A stretch of 64,000 nt of DNA from Bradyrhizobium cosmicum (GCF_007290395.2 NZ_CP041656.2:4464001-4528000); one strand, 5' to 3'; shown: positions 11,722-20,918, counted from the first letter of the stretch. Numbers and translations: made by a program. Notes: generated by a model not told the origin, from the sequence alone.

Positions 11722-11773
11722 TTCTAAACTGTAGTTTGAAACGGTTCTAAACCGAGATTGGACTCGTTCTAAA
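11722..11773. promoter_or_regulatory. Three spaced TTCTAAA half sites, probable Irr/ICE iron-control region
   Basis: TTCTAAA occurs at 11722-11728, 11745-11751 and 11767-11773, with spacings of 23 and 22 bases. The middle copy sits in TTTGAAACGGTTCTAAAC, a one-sided match to the Irr/ICE palindrome type TTTAGAAC-N-GTTCTAAA known from Bradyrhizobium. The block is the only AT-rich DNA between the receptor gene and the next gene, so it is the likely promoter/operator of the siderophore operon. Confidence 0.65.
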
Positions 11774-11818
11774 TCGAACGGGAAAAACGCAGCGAAAATC
11801 AGCGTCGTGCGCGCGACG

Positions 11819-12058
11819 TCAATCGCTGCTCGGCGGCTTCATCAGCGAGAACAACTCGTCGATGGTTTTCTGCGCGACCGCGCGAACGCGGTCGCTGTTG
11901 TCCATGCCGGCGATGTTGACGCCGTTGACGACAGCTTTGATCTCGTCGCGAAAGTCGGTGAGGAAGCGCAAGGGATCACGCTGCTCGTTGGCGACGCGCG
12001 CGATCAGGCCCGTGATCAAAATCTGACTCGCGATCAGCTTGCCGTTCAGCTCGTCCAT
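11819..12058 (-). CDS. Small hypothetical protein, probably iron-regulated
   Basis: 79 residues from the ATG at 12058 (MDELNGKLIASQ). An upstream in-frame start would add 18 residues of poor coding quality. The protein is mostly helical and amphipathic with no signal or membrane helix and no motif I recognise. An Irr-like box lies 75 bases upstream of the start, so it may belong to the iron response along with the siderophore operon downstream (inference). Confidence 0.65.
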   Translation of the reverse strand: MDELNGKLIASQILITGLIARVANEQRDPLRFLTDFRDEIKAVVNGVNIAGMDNSDRVRAVAQKTIDELFSLMKPPSSD

Positions 12059-12132
12059 CCTGCGCTCCCGTTGTGGCGGGGCCGATATGACCGATGCAGA
12101 TTTTCCTGACAACCGAAACGCAGCACTCCCGG

Positions 12133-12149
12133 TTTAGAACCGTTCTCAC
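12133..12149. promoter_or_regulatory. Irr/ICE-like box upstream of the small gene at 11819-12058
   Basis: TTTAGAACCGTTCTCAC has a perfect left half and core (TTTAGAAC-CG-TTCT) and a partly degenerate right half compared with the Irr-type palindrome. The rest of the 377-base gap from 12059 to 12435 holds no gene that I can support apart from the promoter candidate at 12348-12376. Confidence 0.6.
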
Positions 12150-12347
12150 GCGCGCCGTCGCGCTCGTGATGAGAGGAGGCTGTGCCGACAACGCGAGGCG
12201 CCGCCACACCGCTTCCGAGCATTGCACGAGCTTTGCTCGCTGATGGTTCGTTCTGGGAAAATGCAGCACTGCACACCGGTGCGCCAGAGGGTTGCCTAAG
12301 CAGTGCAAAGCTTTCCAATTGTTTAGGATTTCCATTCGATAGTGCTG

Positions 12348-12376
12348 TTTACACTCGAACTTGGCGTGTATTATAC
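12348..12376 (+). promoter_or_regulatory. Candidate promoter of the RND efflux operon
   Basis: TTTACA at 12348 and TTATAC at 12371 are 17 bases apart, in an AT-rich patch 60 bases before the adaptor start. An overlapping TATTAT at 12369 is an alternative -10. This is based on match and position only. Confidence 0.35.
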
Positions 12377-12435
12377 AAGCGCGCTGGAACCCTATGATTG
12401 GCCCATAATTCATACCTTTGGGCATGCGAGCCGAT

Positions 12436-13608
12436 ATGAAGACATCACGGCCGATCCTCTGGATTCTGATCATCGCGGCCGTGGCCTCGGCGGGCTACTT
12501 TGGTTGGCAGAAATACGGCTCGCCCGAGAGCGGAAAAGCCCAGACCGCCCAAAAGGGACCGCCGCGCCCGTCCGCCGTCCCCGTCAGTGTTTCACCGGTC
12601 CAGAAGGTCGACTTCCCGGTCTATCTGACCGGCCTCGGCACGGTTGCTGGCTTCAACACCGTACAAGTCCGGAGTCGCGTCGACGGGCAGATCGACAAGA
12701 TCGCCTTCACCGAAGGCCAGATCGCCCGGGAAGGCGAGCTCTTGGCCTCGATCGATCCCCGCCCCTACAAGGCCGCGCTCGACCAGGCCAAGGCCAAGAA
12801 GGCTCAGGACGAGGCTAATCTCGCCAACGCCAATCTCGAGCTGCAGCGCGCCACGAAGCTCGGAGAGTTCGCGACCGCGCAGCGGGTCGATACCCAGCGC
12901 TCGACCGTCGCCCAGCTCACCGCGCAGATCGCCGCCGACGAAGCCGCCATCTCCAACGCCCAGACCCAGCTCGACTACACCCAGATCAAGGCGCCGATCA
13001 CCGGCGTCGCCGGTCTGCGTCTGGTCGACGTCGGCAACATCGTCAACGCATCGACACAGACCGGCATCGTCACGATCTCGCAGGTCGAGCCGATCTCGGT
13101 CATCTTCACCGCGCCGGAAGACCAGTTGCCCTACATCAGCGAGGGCCAGAAGGCTGGCGCGCTGAGGGTGATCGCGTTCACGACCGACGGGAAAAAGACG
13201 CTTGCAGAAGGCCAGCTTGCGGTCATCAACAACCAGGTCGACACCACCAGCGGGACTATCCGGCTCAAGGCGGTGTTCGACAACAAGGACCACACGCTGT
13301 GGCCGGGCCAGTCGGTTTCGACGCGCCTTCTGGTGCGCACCCTGAAGGACGCGACCGTGGTTCCGGACGACGCGGTTCAGCATTCGACCAACGGCCTCTA
13401 TGCCTACACGGTCAATCAGGACAACAAGGCCGAACTGCACAAGATCAAGGTCAGCTACGCCATCGACGGTCGTTCGGTCGTCGATGAAGGGCTGACCCCG
13501 GGCCAGCAGGTGATCACCGGCGGCCAGTTCAAGGTGCAGCCCGGGAGCCTTGTCTCGACGGCCGTGGCGAGTTCGGATCCAAGCCAGAACAAGGTACGAC
13601 AGGAATGA
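12436..13608 (+). CDS. RND efflux periplasmic adaptor (membrane fusion protein, MdtA-like)
   Basis: 390 residues from the ATG at 12436; an ATG at 12424 in the same frame is possible. An N-terminal membrane anchor (ILWILIIAAVASAGYFGW) is followed by the lipoyl/barrel-sandwich half motif (VQVRSRVDGQIDKIAFTEGQ), a coiled-coil hairpin rich in Ala/Gln/Lys at about residues 110-185, and beta-barrel and membrane-proximal domains. It links the inner-membrane pump encoded next to an outer-membrane channel. No outer-membrane factor gene is nearby, so a shared TolC-like channel is likely. The stop overlaps the pump start by four bases. Confidence 0.94.
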   Translation: MKTSRPILWILIIAAVASAGYFGWQKYGSPESGKAQTAQKGPPRPSAVPVSVSPVQKVDFPVYLTGLGTVAGFNTVQVRSRVDGQIDKIAFTEGQIAREGELLASIDPRPYKAALDQAKAKKAQDEANLANANLELQRATKLGEFATAQRVDTQRSTVAQLTAQIAADEAAISNAQTQLDYTQIKAPITGVAGLRLVDVGNIVNASTQTGIVTISQVEPISVIFTAPEDQLPYISEGQKAGALRVIAFTTDGKKTLAEGQLAVINNQVDTTSGTIRLKAVFDNKDHTLWPGQSVSTRLLVRTLKDATVVPDDAVQHSTNGLYAYTVNQDNKAELHKIKVSYAIDGRSVVDEGLTPGQQVITGGQFKVQPGSLVSTAVASSDPSQNKVRQE

Positions 13609-16600
13609 ACGCGGGCGGGATTTCGGCACCTTTCATCCGTTATCCCATCGGCACCTCGCTGCTGATGGCCGGCATTCTCTTCGTCGGTCTCGTCGCCTAC
13701 CCCCTGCTGCCGGTCGCGCCGCTGCCGCAGGTGGACTTCCCGACCATCCAGATCACCGCCAATCTGCCGGGCGGCAGCCCCGAGACGATGGCCTCGTCGG
13801 TGGCGCAGCCGCTGGAGCGGCAATTCGCCCAGATCCCCGGCATCGCCCAGATGACCTCGACGAGCTATCTGGGTACCGCCTCGATCACGATCCAGTTCGA
13901 CCTCAACCGCAGCATCGACGGCGCCGCCAACGACGTGCAGGGCGCCATCAACGCCGCCAGCGGCCAGTTGCCGAAGAACCTGCCCTCGCCGCCGACCTAC
14001 CGCAAGGTCAACCCGGCCGACGCCCCGATCCTGCTGCTGTCGGCGACATCAGAGACGCTGCCTCTGACCAGCGTCAGTGACGCGGTCGATGCCCAGCTCG
14101 CCCAGCAGATCAGCCAGCTCTCGGGCGTCGCGCAGGTTTTCATCGGCGGCCAGCAAAAACCCTCCATCCGAATCCAGATCGACCCGGCCAAGCTCGTCGC
14201 CAAGGGCTTGTCGATGGAGGACGTGCGCAGCCAGATCGCGATCACCACGGTCGACAGCCCCAAGGGCAATATCGACGGTCCCAAACGCGCCTACACCATC
14301 TACGCCAACGACCAGCTGACCCAGGCCAAGGACTGGAACGACGTCATCATCGCCTATCGCAACGGCGGTCCCTTGCGCATCCGCGACATCGGCCAGGCGG
14401 TCAGCGGAGCTGAAGACGCCAAGCAGGCAGCCTGGGCCAACGGCAAGCGCGGCGTGTTCCTGGTGATCTTCAAACAGCCAGGCGCCAACGTCATCGAGAC
14501 CGTCGACCGGATCAAGGCGACGCTGCCCCGGCTCGTCGCCGCAATCCCGCCTGCGATCAAGATCGAGGTGATCAGTGACCGCACCACGACCATCCGGGCG
14601 GCGGTCGAGGACGTCCAGTTCACGCTGCTGCTGACCATCGCACTCGTGGTCATGGTCATCTTCATCTTCCTGCGCAGCTTCTGGGCGACGGTGATTCCCA
14701 CCATCACGGTGCCGCTGGCCCTTTTGGGCGCGTGTGCCCTGATGTGGGTGGCCGGCTATTCGCTCGACAATCTGTCGCTGATGGCGCTCACCATCGCGGT
14801 CGGTTTCGTCGTCGACGACGCCATCGTGATGCTGGAAAACATCACGCGCTACATTGAGGAAGGCGAAACGCCGATGGCGGCCGCCTTCAGGGGCTCGAAG
14901 GAAATCGGCTTCACCATCGTGTCGATCAGCATCTCGCTGGTCGCGGTGCTGATCCCGCTGCTGCTGATGGGCGGCATCATCGGCCGGCTGTTCCGCGAAT
15001 TCGCCGTCGTGCTGGCGATGACGATCTTCGTCTCGATGTTCGTGTCGCTGACCCTGACGCCGATGATGGCCTCGCGCTTCCTGCGCTCCCATGGCGAAGT
15101 GACCCACGGCAAGTTCTACCAGTGGAGCGAACGCGGCTTCGACGCGATGCTGCGCGGCTACGAATGGGGGCTGGACCATGCCCTCAGCTGGCGGCGGACG
15201 ACGCTCGCGATCTTCTTCGCGACCCTGGCCCTGTCGGTCTATCTGTTCGTGCTGATCCCGAAGGGCTTCTTCCCCCAGCAGGACGTCGGCCTGATCACTG
15301 CGACCTCCGAGGCCTCACAGGACATCTCGTTCCAGGAAATGGTGAGACGCCAGGAGCAGCTCGGCAAGATCATCCTCGCCGATCCCGACGTTGCAAGCGT
15401 TGCCATGTCGATCGGCGGCAGCGGCCGCGCCGGCAACAACGGCAACCTTTTCATCACGCTCAAACCGCGAGACAAACGAGAGGCCTCGGCCCAGCAGATC
15501 ATCGCTCGGCTGCGCCCGCAATTCGACAAGGTCGAGGGCGCCCGCCTCTACATGCAGGCCGCTCAAGACGTCAGGCTCGGCGGCCGGCCGACGCGGACGC
15601 AGTTCGAATTCACCTTGCAGGATGCCGATCTCAACGAGCTCAACGACTGGGCGCCAAAGATCCTCACCAAGATGCAGACGCTGCCTGAATTGCGCGACGT
15701 CGCGTCCGACCAGCAGACACAGGGCACCACGGTCCAGCTCAAGATCAACCGCGACACCGCGGCGCGCTACGGCATCCAGCCGCAGCTGATCGACGACACG
15801 CTGTACGACGCGTTCGGACAGCGTCAGGTCACGCAATATTTCACCCAGCTCAACACCTACAAGGTGATCCTCGAGATCCTGCCGGAATTGCAGGGCAGCC
15901 TCGAGAGCCTGAACAAACTCTATGTGAAATCGCCGCTGACCGGCGACCAGGTGCCGCTGTCGACCTTCGCGACCTGGAGCACCGATCCGGTCCGTCCGCT
16001 CTCGATCAGCCACCAGGGCCAGTTCCCCGCGATCACGATCAGCTTCAACCTCGCCCAGGGCGTTGCACTCGGCCAGGCCACCGAGGCCGTGCAGAAGGCG
16101 ATGGCCGATCTCGGCGCGCCGCCGACGCTGAACTCGAGTTTCCAGGGCACCGCGCAGGCGTTCCAGCAGTCGCTCGGCACCGTGCCGCTGCTGATCCTCG
16201 CCGCGCTGGTGGTGGTCTATCTGATCCTCGGCATTCTCTACGAGAGCTACATCCACCCGATCACGATTCTGTCGACCCTGCCCTCGGCCGGCGTCGGCGC
16301 GCTCGCGATCCTGATGGCGGCCGGCTTCGAGTTCAGCCTCATTGCCCTGATCGGAGTCATCTTGCTGATCGGCATCGTGAAGAAGAACGGCATCATGATG
16401 GTCGACTTCGCCATCGCCGCCGAACGCGACGAGCACAAGACGCCGGAGGAATCAATCCGTCAGGCCGCGCTGCTGCGCTTCCGCCCCATCATGATGACGA
16501 CGATGGCAGCGCTGCTCGGCGGCGTGCCGCTGATGCTCGGCCACGGCACCGGCGCCGAGATCCGCCAGCCGCTGGGTTACGCCATGGTCGGCGGCCTGAT

Positions 16601-16751
16601 CGTCAGCCAGGCGCTGACGCTGTTCACGACGCCAGTCGTCTATCTCTATCTCGACAAGCTCAACAACTGGTTCTCGGGCTGGGGCCGTTCGGGTGACAGC
16701 GAAGGCCACGAAACGCCCGGGCACGGCACCGTCAAGGAAGCAGCCGAGTAG
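13605..16751 (+). CDS. RND-family multidrug efflux permease (MdtB/MdtC-like, HAE1)
   Basis: 1048 residues, standard for the AcrB/MdtBC group. It has twelve membrane helices in two repeats with large periplasmic loops after helix 1 and helix 7. Helix 4 carries the proton-relay aspartates in GFVVDDAIVMLENI. Repeat-two motifs include GILYESYIHPITILSTLP and GIVKKNGIMMVDFAI. It forms the proton-driven inner-membrane part of a tripartite pump with the adaptor just upstream (ATGA overlap at 13605-13608). Substrates are unknown; relatives export antibiotics, bile salts or plant compounds. Confidence 0.96.
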   Translation: MNAGGISAPFIRYPIGTSLLMAGILFVGLVAYPLLPVAPLPQVDFPTIQITANLPGGSPETMASSVAQPLERQFAQIPGIAQMTSTSYLGTASITIQFDLNRSIDGAANDVQGAINAASGQLPKNLPSPPTYRKVNPADAPILLLSATSETLPLTSVSDAVDAQLAQQISQLSGVAQVFIGGQQKPSIRIQIDPAKLVAKGLSMEDVRSQIAITTVDSPKGNIDGPKRAYTIYANDQLTQAKDWNDVIIAYRNGGPLRIRDIGQAVSGAEDAKQAAWANGKRGVFLVIFKQPGANVIETVDRIKATLPRLVAAIPPAIKIEVISDRTTTIRAAVEDVQFTLLLTIALVVMVIFIFLRSFWATVIPTITVPLALLGACALMWVAGYSLDNLSLMALTIAVGFVVDDAIVMLENITRYIEEGETPMAAAFRGSKEIGFTIVSISISLVAVLIPLLLMGGIIGRLFREFAVVLAMTIFVSMFVSLTLTPMMASRFLRSHGEVTHGKFYQWSERGFDAMLRGYEWGLDHALSWRRTTLAIFFATLALSVYLFVLIPKGFFPQQDVGLITATSEASQDISFQEMVRRQEQLGKIILADPDVASVAMSIGGSGRAGNNGNLFITLKPRDKREASAQQIIARLRPQFDKVEGARLYMQAAQDVRLGGRPTRTQFEFTLQDADLNELNDWAPKILTKMQTLPELRDVASDQQTQGTTVQLKINRDTAARYGIQPQLIDDTLYDAFGQRQVTQYFTQLNTYKVILEILPELQGSLESLNKLYVKSPLTGDQVPLSTFATWSTDPVRPLSISHQGQFPAITISFNLAQGVALGQATEAVQKAMADLGAPPTLNSSFQGTAQAFQQSLGTVPLLILAALVVVYLILGILYESYIHPITILSTLPSAGVGALAILMAAGFEFSLIALIGVILLIGIVKKNGIMMVDFAIAAERDEHKTPEESIRQAALLRFRPIMMTTMAALLGGVPLMLGHGTGAEIRQPLGYAMVGGLIVSQALTLFTTPVVYLYLDKLNNWFSGWGRSGDSEGHETPGHGTVKEAAE

Positions 16752-16814
16752 GCTTGCACCGCTGCGCCCGCGACGCTACAGCGAGGCCTCCGGTCACGCC
16801 AACGCGGTTTCGCC

Positions 16815-17378
16815 ATGCCCATGCAATCCCGACTTGTCGCCCTTGCCGCTGCATTGCTGTTGTCAACGAGCGCGGCGTATGCCCAGCAGGGCGCCAGGAA
16901 GAATGCGGCGCCTGCCGCACAGCCCGCTCCTGCCCCGACGCAGCCGCAGGCTGACGGTGCTCCGGCGCAGCAGGCCGGCTGGGTTGCGCGTTGCACCAGC
17001 CCCAGCCGCGACGCGCCGCTCGAATGCGCGATCGAGCAGAACGCGGTGCTGACCAAGACCGGCCAGACCATCGTCCTCATCAACATCCGCATCGCGCCCG
17101 ACACCCGCACGCCGGTGGCGCTGCTGCAATTGCCGCTCGGCCTCAACCTGCCCGTCGGCGCCAAGCTCCAGGTCGACGAGGGCAAGACGGTCGACCTCCA
17201 GATCCAGACCTGCGAGAACCGCGGCTGCTACGCCTCGACCCCGATCGCGCCGGACCTGCTCGCGAGCCTGAAGTCGGGCAAGCAGTTGAAGGTCTCCTTT
17301 CAGAACATGGCCAAGGAGACCATCGCGATCCCGATGCCGCTGGGCGATTTCGCGGCCGCCTACGACAAGATCAAGTAA
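16815..17378 (+). CDS. Invasion-associated locus B (IalB) family secreted protein
   Basis: 187 residues with a clear signal peptide (LVALAAALLLSTSAAYAQQ) and a Pro/Ala/Gln linker. The IalB domain includes GWVARCTSPS, the CAIEQ motif and the CENRGCYAS cysteine pair. The family is common in Bartonella, where it aids erythrocyte entry, and in free-living rhizobia, where the role is unclear. It begins 63 bases after the RND pump on the same strand but need not belong to that operon. It converges on the arylsulfatase gene. Confidence 0.88.
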   Translation: MPMQSRLVALAAALLLSTSAAYAQQGARKNAAPAAQPAPAPTQPQADGAPAQQAGWVARCTSPSRDAPLECAIEQNAVLTKTGQTIVLINIRIAPDTRTPVALLQLPLGLNLPVGAKLQVDEGKTVDLQIQTCENRGCYASTPIAPDLLASLKSGKQLKVSFQNMAKETIAIPMPLGDFAAAYDKIK

Positions 17379-17391
17379 CGAGCGTCTTCCG

Positions 17392-19680
17392 TCACTGCCG
17401 CGCCATCTGTGCGTTGCCGACGGCTTCGCCGTCGAGCTTCTGGTCGTTGTGCATGGTGACGGTGACGCGCAGCAGCCGTCCCTCAAATTCGAACGGCGCC
17501 TCGTAATGCGACACCGGGCTGCCGCGGTCGCGGCCGATGTCGAGGCCGGACCACGAGATCAGCGTGTGGAAGCCGAGCTGGGTCTGCAGCGATCCCACCG
17601 GCTCGCCGTCGATCAGCAGCGTGTACTCTGTGACACCGGTGCGCGAGCCCTTCGCCGGCGCCTCCTTGCGCACGAGGCGCTCGACATGTACGCCGAGCCG
17701 CCGCGCAGCTGACGGCACTTTCCGGTCCGACCGAACGATCTGATGGCTGCCGCCGATGTTGAGATCGTGCAAGAGATGGCCGTCCCTGACGTAGAGGCTG
17801 TAGCCCGACGTCGCATCGCCATGCGAGATCAGCACGCCGTCCGCGCCCGCCTCGCCGGTCTCGACATGCGCCTCGATCGTATAGCTGCGGCTGCGCACGT
17901 CGGGGGCGACGTCGGTCGGCACATGGCCCATGCCGGCGTGGAAGACGAAATGATGCCGCGCACCGTGGAAGCGCGCGGCGTTCTCGGCAAAGCGCGGCCC
18001 GAACCGGTCGTCGAGCGGCAGCACGTTGCGTGTCTCGGCCTCCGCCCACCATGTCGCGATCATCGCGGCCAGACGCTCCGGCTCTTTCGCCGCAAGGTCA
18101 TTGGTCTCGGAGAAGTCCTCGTCGAGATGGAACAGCTCCCATTTGTCGCTCTCGAACGGCGTGCCCGATGGATGGAACGCCACGGCCTTCCATCCGCCGT
18201 GCCAGAGGCCGCGATGGCCAAACATCTCGAAATATTGCGGCGAGCTTTTCGAAGGCGCGGAGGCATCGGTGATCGAGCGCGCAAAGCTCTCGCCTTCCAG
18301 CGGCATCTGCGGGCAGCCCGCGATCTCCGCGGGCGCCGCGATGCCGATCAGGTCCAGCAGCGTCGGCGTGAGGTCGCAGGCATGGACGAACTGGTGCCGC
18401 AGCTCGCCTAGACCCGCGATCTTCTTCGGCCAGTTGATCACGAAGGGATCGCGGATGCCGCCGCCATGGGTGTTCTGCTTGTAGCGCCGCAGCGGCGTGT
18501 TCGAGGCCATCGCCCAGCCATGCGGAAAATTGCTGTGGGTGTCGGGCCCGCCGATGTCATCGATCCGGGCAAGCTTCTCCGCGATCGGCTCCGGCTTGAA
18601 GTTGAACGGCCCCATCGCATTGACGAAGCCGAGCGGCCCGCCCTCCTGGCTCGCGCCATTGTCGGACATCACCATGATCACCGTGTTGTCGCGGATGCCG
18701 GCCGTTTCCAGAAATGCGACCAGCCGCGCCAGATGCCGGTCGGAATGATCGAGCATGCCGGCGAAGGCCGCCTGCAGGCGCGTGAAAACGCGCCGCTCGT
18801 CGGCCGAATGCTCCTCCCAGGCCTTCACGCCGTCGTTGCGCGGCGGCATCCGCGTATCCGGCGGCACCAGTCCCATCGCCTTCTGACGCGCGAGCCGCTG
18901 CTCGCGCTCGACGTCCCAGCCATGCGCGAAGGCGGCGTCGTAGCTGCGGATGATATCCATCGGCGCCTGGTGCGGCGCATGGCAGGCGCCGAGCGCAACC
19001 CAGGTCAGCCAGGGAACATCAGGACGATCGGCAACATGATCGCCGATGAAACGGATCGACTGGTCGATCAGATCCTCGGTCAGATGGTAGCCGTCGGCGT
19101 AGGTGCCCGGCGGATCAATATGCGTGTTGTCCGAGACGAGCTCCGGCGCATATTGATCGGTCTCGGCGTCGAGGAAGCCGTAGAACCGATCGAAGCCGCG
19201 CCCGAGCGGCCAGCCGTCGAACGGACCGGTGGCGCCGCTCTCGGTCAGCGGTGTGACGTGCCATTTGCCGACCATGTAGTTGCGATAGCCGTGCACCCGC
19301 AGCATCTCGGCGAGCGTTCCTGCCTCGCGCGCGATCTTGCCGCGGTAACCGGGATAACCGGAATCGAAATTGGCGAGGCACCCGACACCGACCGAATGAT
19401 GATTGCGGCCGGTCAGCAGCGCGGCGCGCGTGGTCGAGCACATCGCCGTGGTGTGGAAGCCGCTGTAGCGCAACCCTTCCGCGGCGAGCCTGTCGATGGT
19501 CGGCGTCCTGATCGCCGAGCCATAGCAGCCGAAATCGGAGAAGCCGACATCGTCGAACAGCACGACCAGAATATTCGGCGCGCCCGCGGGCGGCCTTGCC
19601 GCCTCCGGCCACCAGGGCTTCGACTCCGCGACCGTCTTGCCGACGGTGCCGCGAAACGGCGTGCCGCTGCCTGCGCTCAT
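17392..19680 (-). CDS. Arylsulfatase (sulfatase family, large type)
   Basis: 762 residues from the ATG at 19680, chosen because GGAGGATCGG directly precedes it; a longer frame reaches into the promoter. The N-terminal metal motif is NILVVLFDDVGFSDFGCYG (Asp43/Asp44). The active-site motif is CSTTRAALLTGR at residues 81-92: Cys81 should become formylglycine and Arg85 is present, but the usual Pro/Ala at position 83 is Thr. A C-terminal region of about 200 residues matches the large AtsA-like sulfatases. There is no signal peptide, suggesting a cytoplasmic enzyme that frees sulfate from aryl/alkyl sulfates. It is divergent from a TetR regulator. Confidence 0.92.
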   Translation of the reverse strand: MSAGSGTPFRGTVGKTVAESKPWWPEAARPPAGAPNILVVLFDDVGFSDFGCYGSAIRTPTIDRLAAEGLRYSGFHTTAMCSTTRAALLTGRNHHSVGVGCLANFDSGYPGYRGKIAREAGTLAEMLRVHGYRNYMVGKWHVTPLTESGATGPFDGWPLGRGFDRFYGFLDAETDQYAPELVSDNTHIDPPGTYADGYHLTEDLIDQSIRFIGDHVADRPDVPWLTWVALGACHAPHQAPMDIIRSYDAAFAHGWDVEREQRLARQKAMGLVPPDTRMPPRNDGVKAWEEHSADERRVFTRLQAAFAGMLDHSDRHLARLVAFLETAGIRDNTVIMVMSDNGASQEGGPLGFVNAMGPFNFKPEPIAEKLARIDDIGGPDTHSNFPHGWAMASNTPLRRYKQNTHGGGIRDPFVINWPKKIAGLGELRHQFVHACDLTPTLLDLIGIAAPAEIAGCPQMPLEGESFARSITDASAPSKSSPQYFEMFGHRGLWHGGWKAVAFHPSGTPFESDKWELFHLDEDFSETNDLAAKEPERLAAMIATWWAEAETRNVLPLDDRFGPRFAENAARFHGARHHFVFHAGMGHVPTDVAPDVRSRSYTIEAHVETGEAGADGVLISHGDATSGYSLYVRDGHLLHDLNIGGSHQIVRSDRKVPSAARRLGVHVERLVRKEAPAKGSRTGVTEYTLLIDGEPVGSLQTQLGFHTLISWSGLDIGRDRGSPVSHYEAPFEFEGRLLRVTVTMHNDQKLDGEAVGNAQMARQ

Positions 19681-19735
19681 CCGATCCTCCCTGTTTGCCG
19701 CGTGAACCCCACGGTTGACCCGCAGCACGTCCGCG

Positions 19736-19771
19736 CTTAAATTATAACCCGAATTATGATTATGATTTAAG
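19736..19771. promoter_or_regulatory. AT-rich inverted repeat, probable TetR operator
   Basis: Arms CTTAAATTATAACC (19736-19749) and its near complement ending TTATGATTTAAG (19758-19771) match at 12 of 14 positions around an 8-base centre. This is the only AT-rich stretch between the divergent arylsulfatase and TetR genes, and it ends five bases before the TetR start, as expected for an autoregulated operator that also controls the sulfatase. Confidence 0.6.
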
Positions 19772-19775
19772 CCGG

Positions 19776-20438
19776 ATGCAAGCACGGATGCGACCATCGC
19801 CGGACGAGCCTCGCGACTTCGACCTGCCCGGTGTCACACCATCGCGGCAGAAGCGCAGCCGGGAAACCACGCTGGCGCTGCTGCGCGCCGGCGCCGACAT
19901 GCTGCGGACGCGCAGCCTTGCCGAACTCTCCATCGAGGCGCTCTGCACCGAGGTCGGCGCCACCGTCGGCGCCTTCTACAGCCGGTTCGAGAGCAAGGAG
20001 GCCTATTTCAACGCACTGATGGCGCTGGCCACGCGCGACGGCGAGCAACGGCTCCGCGACATCAGGTCACCGTCACCGGATACAAGCCTCGACAAGCTCT
20101 GCACCCTCATCGTCAGCGGCATCATCGCCTGGATGCGCAACCACGAGGGCGTGCTCCGCGCCGCCCTGCAACATGACGATACCCGCCCGGACGCATGGTC
20201 ACCGTTCAAGGCGCTCGCCAAGGCGACGACCGAACGCGCCACCCCTCTCCTGCTGCCGGCCATGGGCAAGGGCCGCAAAGCGGCCAAGACCCGCGCCATC
20301 GCCTTCGGCTTTCAAGTCGTGCTGGGCACGCTGGTGAACGCCATCCTGAACGATCCCGGGCCGCTGTCGCTGGTGTCGAAAGAGATGGAGACGCGGCTCG
20401 CCGGCTGCCTGTTGCTGCTGCTTCAAGCGGAACTATGA
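19776..20438 (+). CDS. TetR/AcrR-family transcriptional regulator
   Basis: 220 residues. The N-terminal helix-turn-helix spans about residues 27-75 (TTLALLRAGADMLRTRSLAEL, VGATVGAFYSRFESKEAYF). The rest is the helical ligand/dimer domain. The ATG at 19776 is five bases from an operator-like palindrome with no ribosome site, so the true start may be the ATG at 19788. By divergence it probably represses the arylsulfatase and itself (inference). The last six bases overlap the convergent Sel1-like gene. Confidence 0.9.
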   Translation: MQARMRPSPDEPRDFDLPGVTPSRQKRSRETTLALLRAGADMLRTRSLAELSIEALCTEVGATVGAFYSRFESKEAYFNALMALATRDGEQRLRDIRSPSPDTSLDKLCTLIVSGIIAWMRNHEGVLRAALQHDDTRPDAWSPFKALAKATTERATPLLLPAMGKGRKAAKTRAIAFGFQVVLGTLVNAILNDPGPLSLVSKEMETRLAGCLLLLLQAEL

Positions 20439-20918
20439 CAAGCCTTCCTCGCGAAGGATCAGTTTCGCCTTCTCGTCCCCGAACGCCGCTGCCTTTCTGA
20501 GCCAATAGATCGCGCGTTCGCTATCCTTCGGAGCGCCGTTGAGGCCGTGAGAGTAATTCACGATCATCTCTCGAATGGTCGCCAAATGGCCTGCCTCGGC
20601 CACCCGCTCCTTCAGACGGAAGGACCTGAAGTATCGCTCCTGGGCCGTCCCGGCCCCGAGCCCCCGTCGCAAGGCCCCAGCGAGATAAAGCCGCGACTCG
20701 AAGTCATCGTCCGTGACCGATGCCTCGGCTCGCTCCATCAACGTCAGGCTCGCGGATTGATCTCCCTTGTCATCCAGATGTTCGGCCATGTCGATCATAG
20801 CCATGACAGAGCCTTTCGCGATGAACTCCTGGAGATAGGCGGCGCCTTCGCCTTCCTCGCCTTGCTTCAAAAGGTATCTGCCGGTCGCGACATCGAATCC
20901 GAGCGCGTCTGAGAACAC
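20433..20918 (-). CDS. Sel1/TPR-like repeat protein, start uncertain
   Basis: 161 residues from a GTG at 20918 that is preceded by GGGGGATTGG. The same frame is open to 21218, but that part lies inside livF and reads as arginine/proline-rich shadow. The C-terminus has a Sel1-type repeat (ERAIYWLRKAAAFGDEKAKLIL), and earlier helical pairs resemble degenerate repeats. Such repeats mediate protein contacts. No signal peptide is seen with this start. It follows livF on the same strand after 86 bases. Confidence 0.6.
   Translation of the reverse strand: MFSDALGFDVATGRYLLKQGEEGEGAAYLQEFIAKGSVMAMIDMAEHLDDKGDQSASLTLMERAEASVTDDDFESRLYLAGALRRGLGAGTAQERYFRSFRLKERVAEAGHLATIREMIVNYSHGLNGAPKDSERAIYWLRKAAAFGDEKAKLILREEGLS

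Noticed and set aside
18466..19740. Plus-strand frame of about 420 codons
   Set aside because: It is antisense to the arylsulfatase; composition typical of a shadow frame.
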